From Diogma glabrata (Eukaryota; Arthropoda; Insecta; Diptera; Cylindrotomidae), in contig OY856188.1 of the NCBI GenBank assembly GCA_963693315.1, positions 95,909,745-95,973,744 of the forward strand: DNA of 64,000 nucleotides, written 5' to 3'. The notes under the pieces were generated by a model that was not told where the DNA came from, did not search any database, and worked only from the letters and a program-made list of their open reading frames with translations. The translations under genes and the position numbers were made by a program. This document shows positions 37,480 through 47,091 of the stretch, piece after piece. Each line of letters opens with the position of its first letter. Position 1 is the stretch's first letter.

Positions 37480-37895
37480 CACTGAAAAAATTGTCTAACA
37501 TGTTATTAATGACAAGTTATCATTAAAATCTGTGTCATAAATACAACGAAAATCTCATTATCACAATGAAATATGGCATTAAAAGTTTAAAAATTTAATG
37601 ACATAATTTATCTGTGTCATTAAACACATGAATTTTCAATCATTAAATTTTCTCAAACAAAAAAATTAATGAATTTGTAATTGTTTAACGTTTGTTGTCA
37701 TTAATAACATGTATTGTGGCATTAAAATATAAAAAATAAAAAGATATGACCAATTTGCCTAATTTAATGATAAAGTATTCTAATTTTATGACATATTCAT
37801 GTTTTGACATAATTTTATGATTTTTGTTCATTGATTTATGTTCTATTTTGAAAAATTTATGAAATTTTAGCATAGAGTTATGAAATAGTTACCGT
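37480..37895. repeat. Left subterminal repeat field
   Basis: Over 20 CATTAA/TTAATG/TCATAA/TTATGA words occur in about 410 bp, CATTAA-type outermost and TTTATGA-type innermost. The right end (53080-53525) shows the same arrangement in mirror image without long base-by-base identity. Confidence 0.7.
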
Positions 37896-38329
37896 TAAGA
37901 CATCATCTTGGCACGTAGCTATTCAACAACAAATTAGTTTTACTTTCACTTTCACTTTCTTTCGAGTCGTCCCGACTTTTAGTAATAACTTAAATTAGAA
38001 AATAATTATTTTACAGTTCAATAAAAATAATATGAATAAAATAGTGGAAAGCGAATAATTAATAATATTAATAAAAGTGAATAATTTAGAATAATAAAAA
38101 CAACGGTAAGTTTGTGTATTTATTTGCAACTTTTTTGTGTATTCATAAATAACGTACATAACGGGACTCTTTAAAATTATTGGCATATAGAGCTTTTTCC
38201 CAAAAATATTGTGACAGCTCAAATCAGCTGTTTTAATTTGCATGTAAAATAATCAAAATTGTTATTTTGATTGTAATTAAAAGTGTTTTAAAAGTGAATT
38301 TTTGAAAACAATAATTAATTAAATTGTTA

Positions 38330-38431
38330 ATTGTGTTGTGTTCTTAAGTTTTTAATGCATTAGGGATACTGAAATAATTAAAATCGCTTTAAAATGTGGA
38401 AATTAAATCAACCTTCATTTCGTTTTATTTA
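38330..38431. repeat. Inverted duplicated segment, arm A (continues at 41087-41205)
   Basis: Without the pogo insertion, 38330-38431 plus 41087-41205 is the reverse complement, with moderate divergence, of two parts of 47066-47545. Shared landmarks are TTGTGTTGTG.TCTTAAG, GAAATAATTAAAAT, AACCTTCATTTC and ACTTTAGTTTAGTGTAAAAT. Confidence 0.75.
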
Positions 38432-38679
38432 GAGTAAGGGGGGTAAATATGGACCACCAATCTTTCTTTTTGAACTAAAACTCAAAATACATGAAACAAA
38501 ATACATCATTTTATTTAATTCAATAAAGAAAACAATTCATTATTATTTGCACTTACTTTAAGATTAATAAGTCATCAGCAAAAAAAAATATAAATAAAAA
38601 ACTAAAAATATTCAAAAAGAAGAGAAAAAAAAGTGTAGTGTAATATGGACCAGGTATTCCATATTACCCCACTTATTCG

Positions 38680-39351
38680 TTAGGAACAGAAGTCACATAT
38701 AAAAACTTGCTTTTCACATCCGGCACATTCTTCATGACTCCAAAGCTTGCAGATGACACATTCAATCCAAACCTCGCCACGGCGATCATCTGAATAAAGG
38801 GTATTACAGTATATGCACGCTGCATCTTCTTTCCCTTTGGGGCTTACGAATTCCAAATCATCACCATCAGACTCGTCATGGAAAATGCAAACAGCATCCC
38901 CATCTGAAGAAGATGATGAAAATATTTGTTTTTTAGCCTTCTTTCTTTTTTCTGCAATGAAACAAATAAGAGAAAAAATAAGATATTTAAAACAGTTCGC
39001 TGCTTGTTCCTTAATGGTCTTACGTGCAGATTTTTCCTTTCTAGAATTCAACTTTTTGACGCTTTCCTTTGAAGTGCTGGGCTTATTGGAGTTTTCCTTC
39101 CCAGAATTTAACTTTTTGACGCTTTCCTTTGAAGTGCTGGGCTTATCGGAGTTGTATTCTGAAGATTTTCGCAATGACGTTTTTAAAGAATCCTTGTAAG
39201 GTGACGATGTTATTAGTGTTGACTTTCCTGCTGGTCTACCTCGGTTGGAAATTTTCTTCTTTCTTATCGGAATTGAAGATATATCAATTGCTGAAATTAT
39301 TTTTGATGCGGCTGTAAGCTCAGCAGCAATATTTTCGTGCTCCGTTAACAT
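38680..39351 (-). CDS. PHD-finger tail of the pogo transposase (in frame after a stop)
   Basis: This frame continues the transposase frame: after its TAA come three codons, then ATG at 39351. The protein is Ser/Lys-rich with a tandem duplicated block (KPSTSKESVKKLNS twice), an acidic segment, and a C-terminal PHD-type zinc finger: C-x2-C ... C-x2-C-x4-H-x2-C ... C-x2-C ending at 38680. An intron is likely at 38952-39023 (minus strand GTAAGA...TTGCAG, 72 nt, phase-preserving either way); without it a hydrophobic 'YLIFSLICFIA' would sit in the middle. Pogo transposases with C-terminal PHD fingers are common in insects, so the intact form was probably one fused protein. The finger would contact chromatin or proteins. 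Confidence 0.75.
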   Translation of the reverse strand: MLTEHENIAAELTAASKIISAIDISSIPIRKKKISNRGRPAGKSTLITSSPYKDSLKTSLRKSSEYNSDKPSTSKESVKKLNSGKENSNKPSTSKESVKKLNSRKEKSARKTIKEQAANCFKYLIFSLICFIAEKRKKAKKQIFSSSSSDGDAVCIFHDESDGDDLEFVSPKGKEDAACIYCNTLYSDDRRGEVWIECVICKLWSHEECAGCEKQVFICDFCS

Positions 39352-39360
39352 TTCTGGTGG

Positions 39361-40608
39361 TTAGGAAATTGGTTCTGCGTTTTGAGGTTGAACAAGCGAT
39401 GGGTCATCGTCTGCGGCTAAGAAGTCATCATCTCGAAATATATTTCGATTAAGGGGAAATATACCGGTAGTACGAAAGCAATTTACGGCAATTTCACCAG
39501 TCTGAACTCGCAAATAGGCATTGCCATATAATTCTGCAATATCGAAGTGAGTTAAACCTCTGTCGTTTGCTCTCATCCACAAGCGGATTTCTTCGGATAG
39601 ATGTTTCTTTAAAGGGCCCATAAAAGTTTTATCCAAGGGTTGGATTTTATGGCTCGAGTGCGGTGGGATGGATAAAATACAAACGTGATTTTCTCTAGCC
39701 AAATCAATGAGCTGAATATTCCTTGTATGACTTGAATGGCCATCTAAAATGAGCAGTATTGGTGACTCCGCGGACGGCTTCACATGTTTTATGAAGTGTT
39801 GGAACCATATTGTGAAAATGGGGGTTTGAATCCAGCCGGAAGGGTGGCATTCATAAATAGATCCTGGTGGTGCTCCTTTTATCAACAAGTCGTTGCGTTT
39901 TTTGCGAGGAAATATAAACAAAGGTGGAACAAATGTTCCACCAGCACTCATGCAAACTATGGATGTAATTGTAGAACCCCTCTCTGCAGAAGTAAGAGCA
40001 CCAATCTGGCGTTTACCTTTCAGAGATAATACCTGTGGAAGCTTAGAAGGCACGACGCTGATGCCACTTTCATCAACATTGAAAATGTTGTTTGCAGAAT
40101 AATTGACTTCATCCATTTCTTTTTCTAAAAGGTCATAAAATGTGCAGACATTTGCTTTTGTAAATCCACGTGCTCTGGCCAATGAAGTTCCTGTTGGTGA
40201 GCGAAATGCTAAGTTTGGATGCCGTTTTAGAAACAAACACAACCAATCTTTGCCCGCGGCTTCATTTTCCTTTGAAAATGGATGACGAATGTTGTTTTTT
40301 TCTGCCAGTTGATAGGCCAAGCTTTTAAGATCTTTTCTTGTTTGACCAAATAATTTTGATTCCATCAGCAGAACGTAATCAACCAACATCTTCTCAAAAT
40401 TTTCTGGAAAAACTGGTCGTCGCCCCAATTTAGTGCTTACAAGCGTATCAATTCCAACGTTTTGCTGTTGTGTTAACCTTATTAAGGTGGATTTTGGAAC
40501 ATTATGGGCTTTGGATGCTTTTAAGTAGCCGCAAGCCTTAGATCGAGCCATTTCTATGGCTTTTTTCATATTGTCTGGGTTCCACTTTTTGCGTTCGCCA
40601 GAAGCCAT
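39361..40608 (-). CDS. Pogo/Tigger transposase, DDD catalytic core
   Basis: The frame has 415 codons from ATG 40608. Residues about 13-50 form a psq/CENP-B type helix-turn-helix ('MKKAIEMARS...PKSTLIRL'). A second DNA-binding segment follows ('GKDWLCLFLKRHPNLAFR', about 119-136). The DDE_1 core has D179 in 'FNVDESG', D289 in 'LLILDGHSSH' and D326 in 'IQPLDKTF', with 'PPHSSHKIQPLD' typical of the family. It cuts and joins the TA-flanked element ends in the nucleus. The stop TAA at 39361 is followed in frame by the PHD part, so here the tail is detached. All three catalytic residues are present; activity without the tail is unknown. Confidence 0.9.
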   Translation of the reverse strand: MASGERKKWNPDNMKKAIEMARSKACGYLKASKAHNVPKSTLIRLTQQQNVGIDTLVSTKLGRRPVFPENFEKMLVDYVLLMESKLFGQTRKDLKSLAYQLAEKNNIRHPFSKENEAAGKDWLCLFLKRHPNLAFRSPTGTSLARARGFTKANVCTFYDLLEKEMDEVNYSANNIFNVDESGISVVPSKLPQVLSLKGKRQIGALTSAERGSTITSIVCMSAGGTFVPPLFIFPRKKRNDLLIKGAPPGSIYECHPSGWIQTPIFTIWFQHFIKHVKPSAESPILLILDGHSSHTRNIQLIDLARENHVCILSIPPHSSHKIQPLDKTFMGPLKKHLSEEIRLWMRANDRGLTHFDIAELYGNAYLRVQTGEIAVNCFRTTGIFPLNRNIFRDDDFLAADDDPSLVQPQNAEPIS

Positions 40609-41086
40609 AGCCTATGCAAAACGTATATAAAAAAACTTCGGGGGTAATATGGACCATTAGTTCATAATAAGCTATACATTGGTAGTCCATATTGCCCTCA
40701 GCACGTGTTGGTGAAATAAATGATTTTTTATTCAAAAACGCTTGTTTTTAATTAACTTATTTATGCTTATAAATTATAAATGGTATTCACTGACTCTATA
40801 TAATTAATCACTTATTTCAAAACACGATGATTTTAAAGCCAAAAAGTAAAATTTACTCACCAGAAAAATATAATCAGTACACACTATTAATAAAAAAAAA
40901 ACTTCACAAAAACACGCGTCTTCATAGAACTGTAAAAGCACACTGACATAAACTGTAGGAGTTTGCGACAAGTTTGAACATGAGTAACGGGAAATCACAT
41001 GTACGCAATAGAAAATTACCGTGTGGTCCATATTACCAGCGTAGTCCATATTACCAGCGTAGTCCATATTACCCTACTTCACTCTA

Positions 41087-41205
41087 CAAAAAACTAACAA
41101 TATCAAATACTTTAGTTTAGTGTAAAATACCAATAATAAAGTGTAAAATAAAAAGTAGGGTCTGCGTCGGACCAGACGGTGGAAGTTATACTTCTTTGCC
41201 CATTC
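41087..41205. repeat. Inverted duplicated segment, arm A, second part
   Basis: It continues 38330-38431 past the pogo insertion. It matches the complement of 47386-47431 (AAATACTTTAGTTTAGTGTA...) and of about 47070-47089 (GCAAAGAAGTATAACTTC). Confidence 0.7.
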
Positions 41206-41264
41206 GCTCGCACACACGCACACAGACAGACAGATAGGATACATTAAAAAAAATAACTAAAAAA

Positions 41265-41945
41265 AAACAAAAATATTATTCAAAAAAAAAATGTTATTCA
41301 AGAAAAAAAATATTATTCAAAAGAAAAAAATATGCAAAAAAAAAAATTTTTTTCTGTGACGGGAAAAAAGTTTAACATTTTACTTCTGCTGACAGGTGCA
41401 AAAATGCTACTTTTCATAAAATACTTTTTTCCCCGGGAAAAAAGTATGTACTTTTTTCCCGGATAGATAAAAATATATATATAAATACATATATACACAT
41501 AAATGATGAATATTATGAATATTTATGAACATTTATGACTATTTTAATGTTAATGAAAAGTTATACCGTTTTCTTCTTGATGTTAATAACTGGTTTTGAC
41601 AAATAAAATGAAACTTAATTTTAAGTTTTTATTCAAGAAAAATTCGTATGGTGTGGTGAATATACATATTGTAATATTTGTTTAATATTATTTTTTCAAT
41701 AATTATATTAATATTTATCCAGTCACAGAAAAAAATAGTGTATTATACACGGGAAAAATTGTAGATTTTAGCTCTCGGTTTTTTGTCTCCCTCCGCTTCG
41801 CGTCGGGAGACAACACAACCTCGAGCTAAAATCTACTACTTTTTTCCCTTGTATAATAAATAACTATTATTCAAAAAAAAATATAAAAAAAAGAAACATA
41901 TTATTCAAAAAATAAATAAAAAAAATTATTATTCAAAAAGTATAA
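41265..41945. repeat. Cluster of palindromes between ATTATTCAAAAA runs
   Basis: Outer stretches of TATTATTCAAAAA-type short repeats lie at 41270-41330 and 41868-41940. Inside are an inverted pair TTTTTTTCTGTGAC (41347-41360) with GTCACAGAAAAAAA (41722-41735), a short palindrome ATACTTTTTTCCCCGGG... (41421-41447), and a 118-bp hairpin (41741-41858) with ~35-bp arms (TATTATACACGGGAAAAATT...) and a GC-rich loop. GGGAAAAAAGT recurs throughout. Confidence 0.75.
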
Positions 41946-43291
41946 GAACGTATAGTTATTAATTACTATAAGGTACACCCGCATGGCGATGCCCATGCTT
42001 CCCAGATAAAGTGGTTGAAGAGTAAATTGTCCGATAGTTTTTTGTAATGTCATTTAATTTAACTTATTTTATTAGTAATATATAAAAAGTTTGAAAAAAA
42101 TGTAATAGTATCATTTTGCAGTCTGCAAAAGCCATTAAGTAAATGTCTCTAAAGCTATAGATAAATTTACATATTAAATGTACGTTAAAATTAAAACACA
42201 TTGACAGGCAAATAATAATTAAATAATTTTTATAAATGTAGATGGCAAAAGATTAGGGTTAGAAAAAAGTTAAAATTTTATTCCAAAGATTTAATTCAAA
42301 TAATTCAATGTGTAACGAACAATTAGGTGAGCGTAAATATATTTGTTTATTGGATGTCACAATTGTCAATTACTTACTCCGAAGCCACCGTACTCGTCAT
42401 ACAAAATATAGGTACACTGGTTCATTGCTATTGGCTTAGCGTCCTATTTCATGTAGACTTATAATCATTTATCAATCCAAAAATTTTGCTGTTCTGAAGA
42501 GGGTCGTATTGCAATTTGCAAATATATTTTATCGATTGTCTGCAATACTCTACTCCATTGATGCATACGCCGGCCGATTAAAAAATACCACCATTTTTAG
42601 TGAATATTTTCGTTTAATGGGTTTTATTGCTTTATGGTCATCGTCTTATTTCGACATTCCTGCCCACAACTTAAAACAAAAATTGGAAAAAATAATAATA
42701 AGACTAATTTCATTTGTAAATTCAGACCTATATATTATTATTAAAACAGTCAAATCACAACATATGTTAACATATTTGCATATATTTTATAGATCCTTTG
42801 CAATAACAATAATAGTTTTGAAAGTAATGGAGAAGCATATATCACTCAATAAGTAAAACACTTTAAATCTGTAACTTTGATATTGTTCATAATCTTTTTC
42901 TTCGGTACTAAGGTTCCAATGCAAATTCTTGGTTCATCAATGTTTCTAAGAAGAGGAAAAGAAACGTCAATTTCCAATTTTTGGAACATGTGAGGGCAGT
43001 TCTGGTAATGCAAGCAGGTTTGTTTAATCATATATGAGCAATGCTTATATGTATCGTATTGGTGCTAATGCATAGAAATATGTATATATTTTATATAATT
43101 GCAAACCATAAGAACATATTTGTTGTAAATTACAAATATCTATTTGTTAAAAAATAATTTAACATAATTTTCATATAAATGTACACATTTGTTACATTAT
43201 ACATTAACTATTCATTTTAATGATAATTCCGAAAAGTGAAAAAAAAAATTGATCAAAGATAACTAAGCGAATAATGTTTTATTCTTATAAA
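41946..43291. other. No gene recognised
   Basis: A plus-strand frame of 115 codons (42509-42856) and a minus-strand one (42846-43031) have no identifiable domain; both could be remnants of the 16-kb element's own genes. Confidence 0.35.
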
Positions 43292-43295
43292 ATAT

Positions 43296-43873
43296 TGTTA
43301 CGAGTGCAGAAAAATCTAGACGACTACAGAAAGATCTAAACGATTACGGTCACTTCCAGGAAAATCAAATCAACATAACGTAAAATGGAAAGTGATGTCG
43401 AATTATCTAGAAGTATTGCAGAAGGTATATAAGAAAATAACCTTTTGTAGTTTTGAATTAGTTTTATTTTAGACCTGCGACAGTAGAGTGAAATTAAATG
43501 TAAAATTAGTTTTTGTTTAAACCTGCGATAGTGAAGTGAAAATTGTAAAAGTGACATTTAAATTAGTTTTTGTGAATAAAGTTTTAAGTTTTATTAAATA
43601 GAAATATTTTGTGTATTATTTTCAACGTTGTGAACTGGAAATTTCTACAATAAACCGTTGGAGTTCTGAAGCTGTTGAAAGAATATTCTAGTCAGGAATA
43701 TTGTTTGTTGTATTGTTTTCTGTTGTTGTGGAACAATTAAGGTGTTGAATACTTAATAAAACCTGGTGTGTTTGTGCTTACTAATCAGTGATCGAACTCA
43801 GGAAGAGATTGGGAATTACGTTTATCGAATTGAGAGTAAGGCCAATTCGAAGGAGGTTAAGAAAAACGTAACA
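43296..43873 (+). repeat. 5' LTR, 578 bp
   Basis: It ends are the perfect inverted TGTTACG/CGTAACA. It lacks the 33 bp found in the 3' LTR after CATAACGTAAAAT. Confidence 0.9.
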
Positions 43874-43874
43874 T

Positions 43875-43891
43875 TGGTGACAGCGGCGGGA
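43875..43891 (+). promoter_or_regulatory. Primer-binding site
   Basis: TGGTGACAGCGGCGGGA begins 1 base after the LTR; TGG start and position are as expected. I could not identify the tRNA. Confidence 0.65.
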
Positions 43892-43908
43892 TTAGTTAGC
43901 TGTTAATA

Positions 43909-46113
43909 ATGGTTTTATTAAGTGATTTGAAGGTTCTTGAGTTAAAGAAAGAACTAGAACAACGTGGATTGTCAACAAGTGGAAACAAAACTGAATTAAT
44001 GCTACGGCTTCGACAAGGTATGGAAGCCAATGGAACGGAAGTGGAAAGTTACCAGTTTGGGGTAGTTACAACAAATACTGATTCAACTGTAGCTGATGAA
44101 GACAAAAGTTTTGTTGCGGAAACAACAACTTCATTGCCATCCGTAAATTTCGATTTTACGCAGTTAATGGCTATGATGCAACAGATGAGTTTGAACATCA
44201 GTCAACAAATAAATTTGAATATGAATCAGAAACTGGATGCCGTAAATGCCAATATGAATCAAAAACTGGATGATGTAAATACAAAAATGGCTGCTACCAC
44301 GGAAGATATTAGTCTCAACATCAATCAACAGTTAGAAGCAATAAACACAAACATTGCTATGAGTCGCGATGAAGTCAAACAAATTATGGATGAGAAACTT
44401 CTACAAATGTCAACGGCATTCGATGGAAAAGTCGAGAAGATTCAAAACGATATCCAAGAATTAGAACAAAAAGTGCTTGACGAAAACAAAAAGGTACTTT
44501 CCAAGGTTGATGATATCGAAAAACGGTTGCAGGATGTTGAGACGACTAAAGTTACTTCCCAGGTGGTACATCAAGTAGCAAATATCAAATTAAAACCACC
44601 ATCATACGATGGAACAACATCGTTCGGCATCTTCAAGTTCCAGTTCGAGACCGCAGCAGATCAAAACGTTTGGAACGCTGAAAATCGTCTTGCTGCATTG
44701 ATAGTTGCGCTTAAAGGTGAAGCAGCTGAAGCACTAGAGGCAGTACCAGAAAACGACCGCAAAAGTTATGCTGAAGTGATGAATGCATTGGAACGTAAAT
44801 ACGGTAGCGACCATAAAAAGGAATTATACAGAATTGAGTTAAAAGGTCGCTTGCAACGGAATGGGGAAAGCCTTCAGGACTATTCTTCGGCAGTGGAACG
44901 GCTAGTACATTTGGCTCACTCAAATACTCCACCGCATTTTATGGAGAAAATGAAGATCGAGGCTTTTACTGATGGTATCCGAGATCCAGAAACCAGGATC
45001 AAAGTAATGACTACACCTAAGGCGACTTTCCATGAAACAGTCGCATACGCAATGCAATATGAGATGGTACAGAGGATGTGTATGCCATCGGGTGGATGCA
45101 GAAAAAGGAATGTAGAGGGGAACATCAAAGGGGAAGTTTTGGCACACAGAGATAGAAGCGACATCAGATGCTGGGTATGTGACGAAGAGGGTCACATGGC
45201 ACGGGAGTGCGAGAAAAACGGAGAAGCAGACAGATTGTCGTCTTCTGTAAAAAACAGAGGAGCCAAAGAAATAGAGCACGTAGGGTTTAGGAACAGCACT
45301 AGAAAACTCCTGTGCTGGATATGTAGGAAATCGGGCCATATCTCACAGGACTGCTGGAACAGGAAGCGTGATAGATCTTCGTCTCCTATTCAACGGAAGC
45401 CTGTTGAAGGTGCAACTGTAAAGCCAAAAAGTGAGGAGAATGCAGCCTACATTCCAATTTCAAGAATTGCAGTAAATGGTGAAAGATTGGGTATCAACGG
45501 ACAACTTGAAGGCAAAGGTTGCTTCATGACACTGGATACAGGTTCAGCTCGAACATTCGTTCGCAAAGGTTTAATTGACGGTGTTTTGGAACCGTCAGAT
45601 GGATTGAAACTCCGAACAGTAACTGGAGAATGCGCTGAAATAGAAGGTAAAAGGACCGCTGAAATAAAATTAGGGAACAACTGCTATAAACAAGAGGTGC
45701 TAGTAGCAAACATTATAGATGAAGTCGTTTTGGGGATGGACTTCTTAAAGGCGAACGGATTCGTCATCGATTTTGGACGTGGAATCCTAAAGGTTAATAA
45801 TGTTGAGATGCCACTACTTGTGAATAAAGCAGAATCCATAGATATTGGCAGCAATGAGAAACTATGCAGTGCAGGAGAAAATCCAGAACCATCATCCAAA
45901 CAGATGAGGGAAAGAAACGTCAACCGACGCAGACGTTTAAACAAACGCCGAAAGTTAAAAATGAAACAGGTCCAAGTCCATAACGAGGTGAGCGATGTAA
46001 AAGAGATGGTTCAAATAGCTGCAAACGGGGATGAATCGCAGCTGAAAATGAGAATGGTTCGGAGACATGGCATTGTGAAACTCCCAAAGGGAAGTGATAA
46101 GAAGCACTTTTGA
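43909..46113 (+). CDS. SAP-Gag-protease polyprotein of the LTR element
   Basis: The intact frame has 734 codons. Residues 1-38 form a SAP motif (LSDLKVLELKKELEQRGL then GNKTELMLRL), a DNA-binding fold of two helices that is unusual at the start of a Gag. Residues about 70-215 are a coiled coil with repeated 'MNQKLDxVN' units. A retrotransposon capsid domain follows (about 227-395, 'YDGTTSFGIFKFQFETAA' to 'YAMQYEM'). Two CX2CX4HX4C knuckles are at 421 (CWVCDEEGHMAREC) and 469 (CWICRKSGHISQDC). An aspartic protease has the active site 'LDTGSA' (D543) and the 'VLGMDFL' strand about 65 residues later. It ends in a basic tail. It would form particles and cleave itself; polymerase and integrase must come from another element. 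Confidence 0.9.
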   Translation: MVLLSDLKVLELKKELEQRGLSTSGNKTELMLRLRQGMEANGTEVESYQFGVVTTNTDSTVADEDKSFVAETTTSLPSVNFDFTQLMAMMQQMSLNISQQINLNMNQKLDAVNANMNQKLDDVNTKMAATTEDISLNINQQLEAINTNIAMSRDEVKQIMDEKLLQMSTAFDGKVEKIQNDIQELEQKVLDENKKVLSKVDDIEKRLQDVETTKVTSQVVHQVANIKLKPPSYDGTTSFGIFKFQFETAADQNVWNAENRLAALIVALKGEAAEALEAVPENDRKSYAEVMNALERKYGSDHKKELYRIELKGRLQRNGESLQDYSSAVERLVHLAHSNTPPHFMEKMKIEAFTDGIRDPETRIKVMTTPKATFHETVAYAMQYEMVQRMCMPSGGCRKRNVEGNIKGEVLAHRDRSDIRCWVCDEEGHMARECEKNGEADRLSSSVKNRGAKEIEHVGFRNSTRKLLCWICRKSGHISQDCWNRKRDRSSSPIQRKPVEGATVKPKSEENAAYIPISRIAVNGERLGINGQLEGKGCFMTLDTGSARTFVRKGLIDGVLEPSDGLKLRTVTGECAEIEGKRTAEIKLGNNCYKQEVLVANIIDEVVLGMDFLKANGFVIDFGRGILKVNNVEMPLLVNKAESIDIGSNEKLCSAGENPEPSSKQMRERNVNRRRRLNKRRKLKMKQVQVHNEVSDVKEMVQIAANGDESQLKMRMVRRHGIVKLPKGSDKKHF

Positions 46114-46303
46114 AATAATGAGAATCCCTACTCATTACGGTGGGCTGACATAAAACAAGGTAATGGCCCAGTACTTAGAAAGGAACCGAAAGTAATTCTA
46201 AACAGCCTGGGAAATAGGAAAAGAAAAAAAAAATGTTTGGATTCAACAATTGGAGGAGAGATCTAGATCCTGTTCGGGACGAACAGGCTTAAGTGGAGGG
46301 TAA
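46114..46303 (+). other. Remnant of pol end and polypurine tract
   Basis: A short frame after the stop ('LRWADIKQGNGPVLRKEPK') and the GACGAACAGGCTTAAGTGGAGGG segment resemble the end of an integrase and the purine tract of fly gypsy elements. The LTR follows at 46304. Confidence 0.5.
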
Positions 46304-46914
46304 TGTTACGAGTGCAGAAAAATCTAGACGACTACAGAAAGATCTAAACGATTACGGTCACTTCCAGGAAAATCAAATCAACATAACGTAAAATAATCGA
46401 GTATTCTAATGTTTTCTCAAGGTTTCTGGAAAGTGATGTCGAATTATCTAGAAGTATTGCAGAAGGTATATAAGAAAAATACCTTTTGTAGTTTTGAATT
46501 AGTTTTATTTTAGACCTGCGACAGTAGAGTGAAATTAAATGTAAAATTAGTTTTTGTTTAAACCTGCGATAGTGAAGTGAAAATTGTAAAAGTGATATTT
46601 AAATTAGTTTTTGTGAATAAAGTTTTAAGTTTTATTAAATAGAAATATTTTGTGTATTATTTTCAACGTTGTGAACTGGAAATTTCTACAATAAACCGTT
46701 GGAGTTCTGAAGCTGTTGAAAGAATATTCTAGTCAGGAATATTGTTTGTTGTATTGTTTTCTGTTGTTGTGGAACAATTAAGGTGTTGAATACTTAATAA
46801 AACCTGGTGTGTTTGTGCTTACTAATCAGTGATCGAACTCAGGAAGAGATTGGGAATTACGTTTATCGAATTGAGAGTAAGGCCAATTCGAAGGAGGTTA
46901 AGAAAAACATAACA
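46304..46914 (+). repeat. 3' LTR, 611 bp
   Basis: It matches the 5' LTR with a few substitutions and one 33-bp indel; its last bases are CATAACA instead of CGTAACA. ATAT follows. Confidence 0.9.
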
Positions 46915-46920
46915 ATATGA

Positions 46921-47002
46921 TTGATTTAGTAATTTCGTCTTTATTACCATACAGCATAAGGTTGATTTACTAATTTCGTCTTTATTACCATACAGCATAA
47001 AG
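46921..47002 (+). repeat. 41-bp tandem duplication
   Basis: TTGATTTAGTAATTTCGTC... at 46921 and TTGATTTACTAATTTCGTC... at 46962, two copies with one or two changes. Confidence 0.85.
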
Positions 47003-47091
47003 GTTAAAATATAACTTGAAACAGCGTGACGCGGTTTCTCGTTTGACACCCCATCAAAATAGTTACAACGAGCGCAAAGAAGTATAACTTC

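Larger units (their letters stand above)
38432..41084 (-). mobile_element. Pogo/Tigger-like DNA transposon
   Basis: It is flanked by the TA duplication (38430-38431, 41085-41086) with inverted ends GAGTAAGGGGGGTAAATATG... and its imperfect counterpart. The 2653-bp element encodes a transposase on the minus strand. Copies of a GGTAATATGGACCA-like word occur at both ends and internally (about 38440, 38642, 38657, 40645, 40683, 41034, 41046, 41061), probably transposase binding sites. The right end has three in a row 14-15 bp apart. Sequence quality is high apart from one in-frame stop, so it is relatively young. Confidence 0.9.
43296..46914 (+). mobile_element. Non-autonomous gypsy-type LTR element (SAP-Gag-PR only)
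   Basis: The LTRs 43296-43873 (578 bp) and 46304-46914 (611 bp) begin TGTTACG and end CGTAACA/CATAACA; the flanking ATAT (43292-43295, 46915-46918) is the target duplication. The 33-bp length difference is one indel (present only in the 3' LTR, from about 46394). The single gene encodes Gag and protease. RT, RNase H and integrase are absent, and a ~190-bp tail before the 3' LTR looks like the end of pol, so the element arose by internal deletion of an autonomous relative. Confidence 0.9.

Noticed and set aside
42509..42856. 115-codon plus-strand ORF
   Set aside because: No motif; kept only as possible remnant of the 16-kb element.
44711..46135. Minus-strand ORFs antisense to the SAP-Gag gene
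   Set aside because: Shadows of an intact, motif-rich gene on the plus strand.
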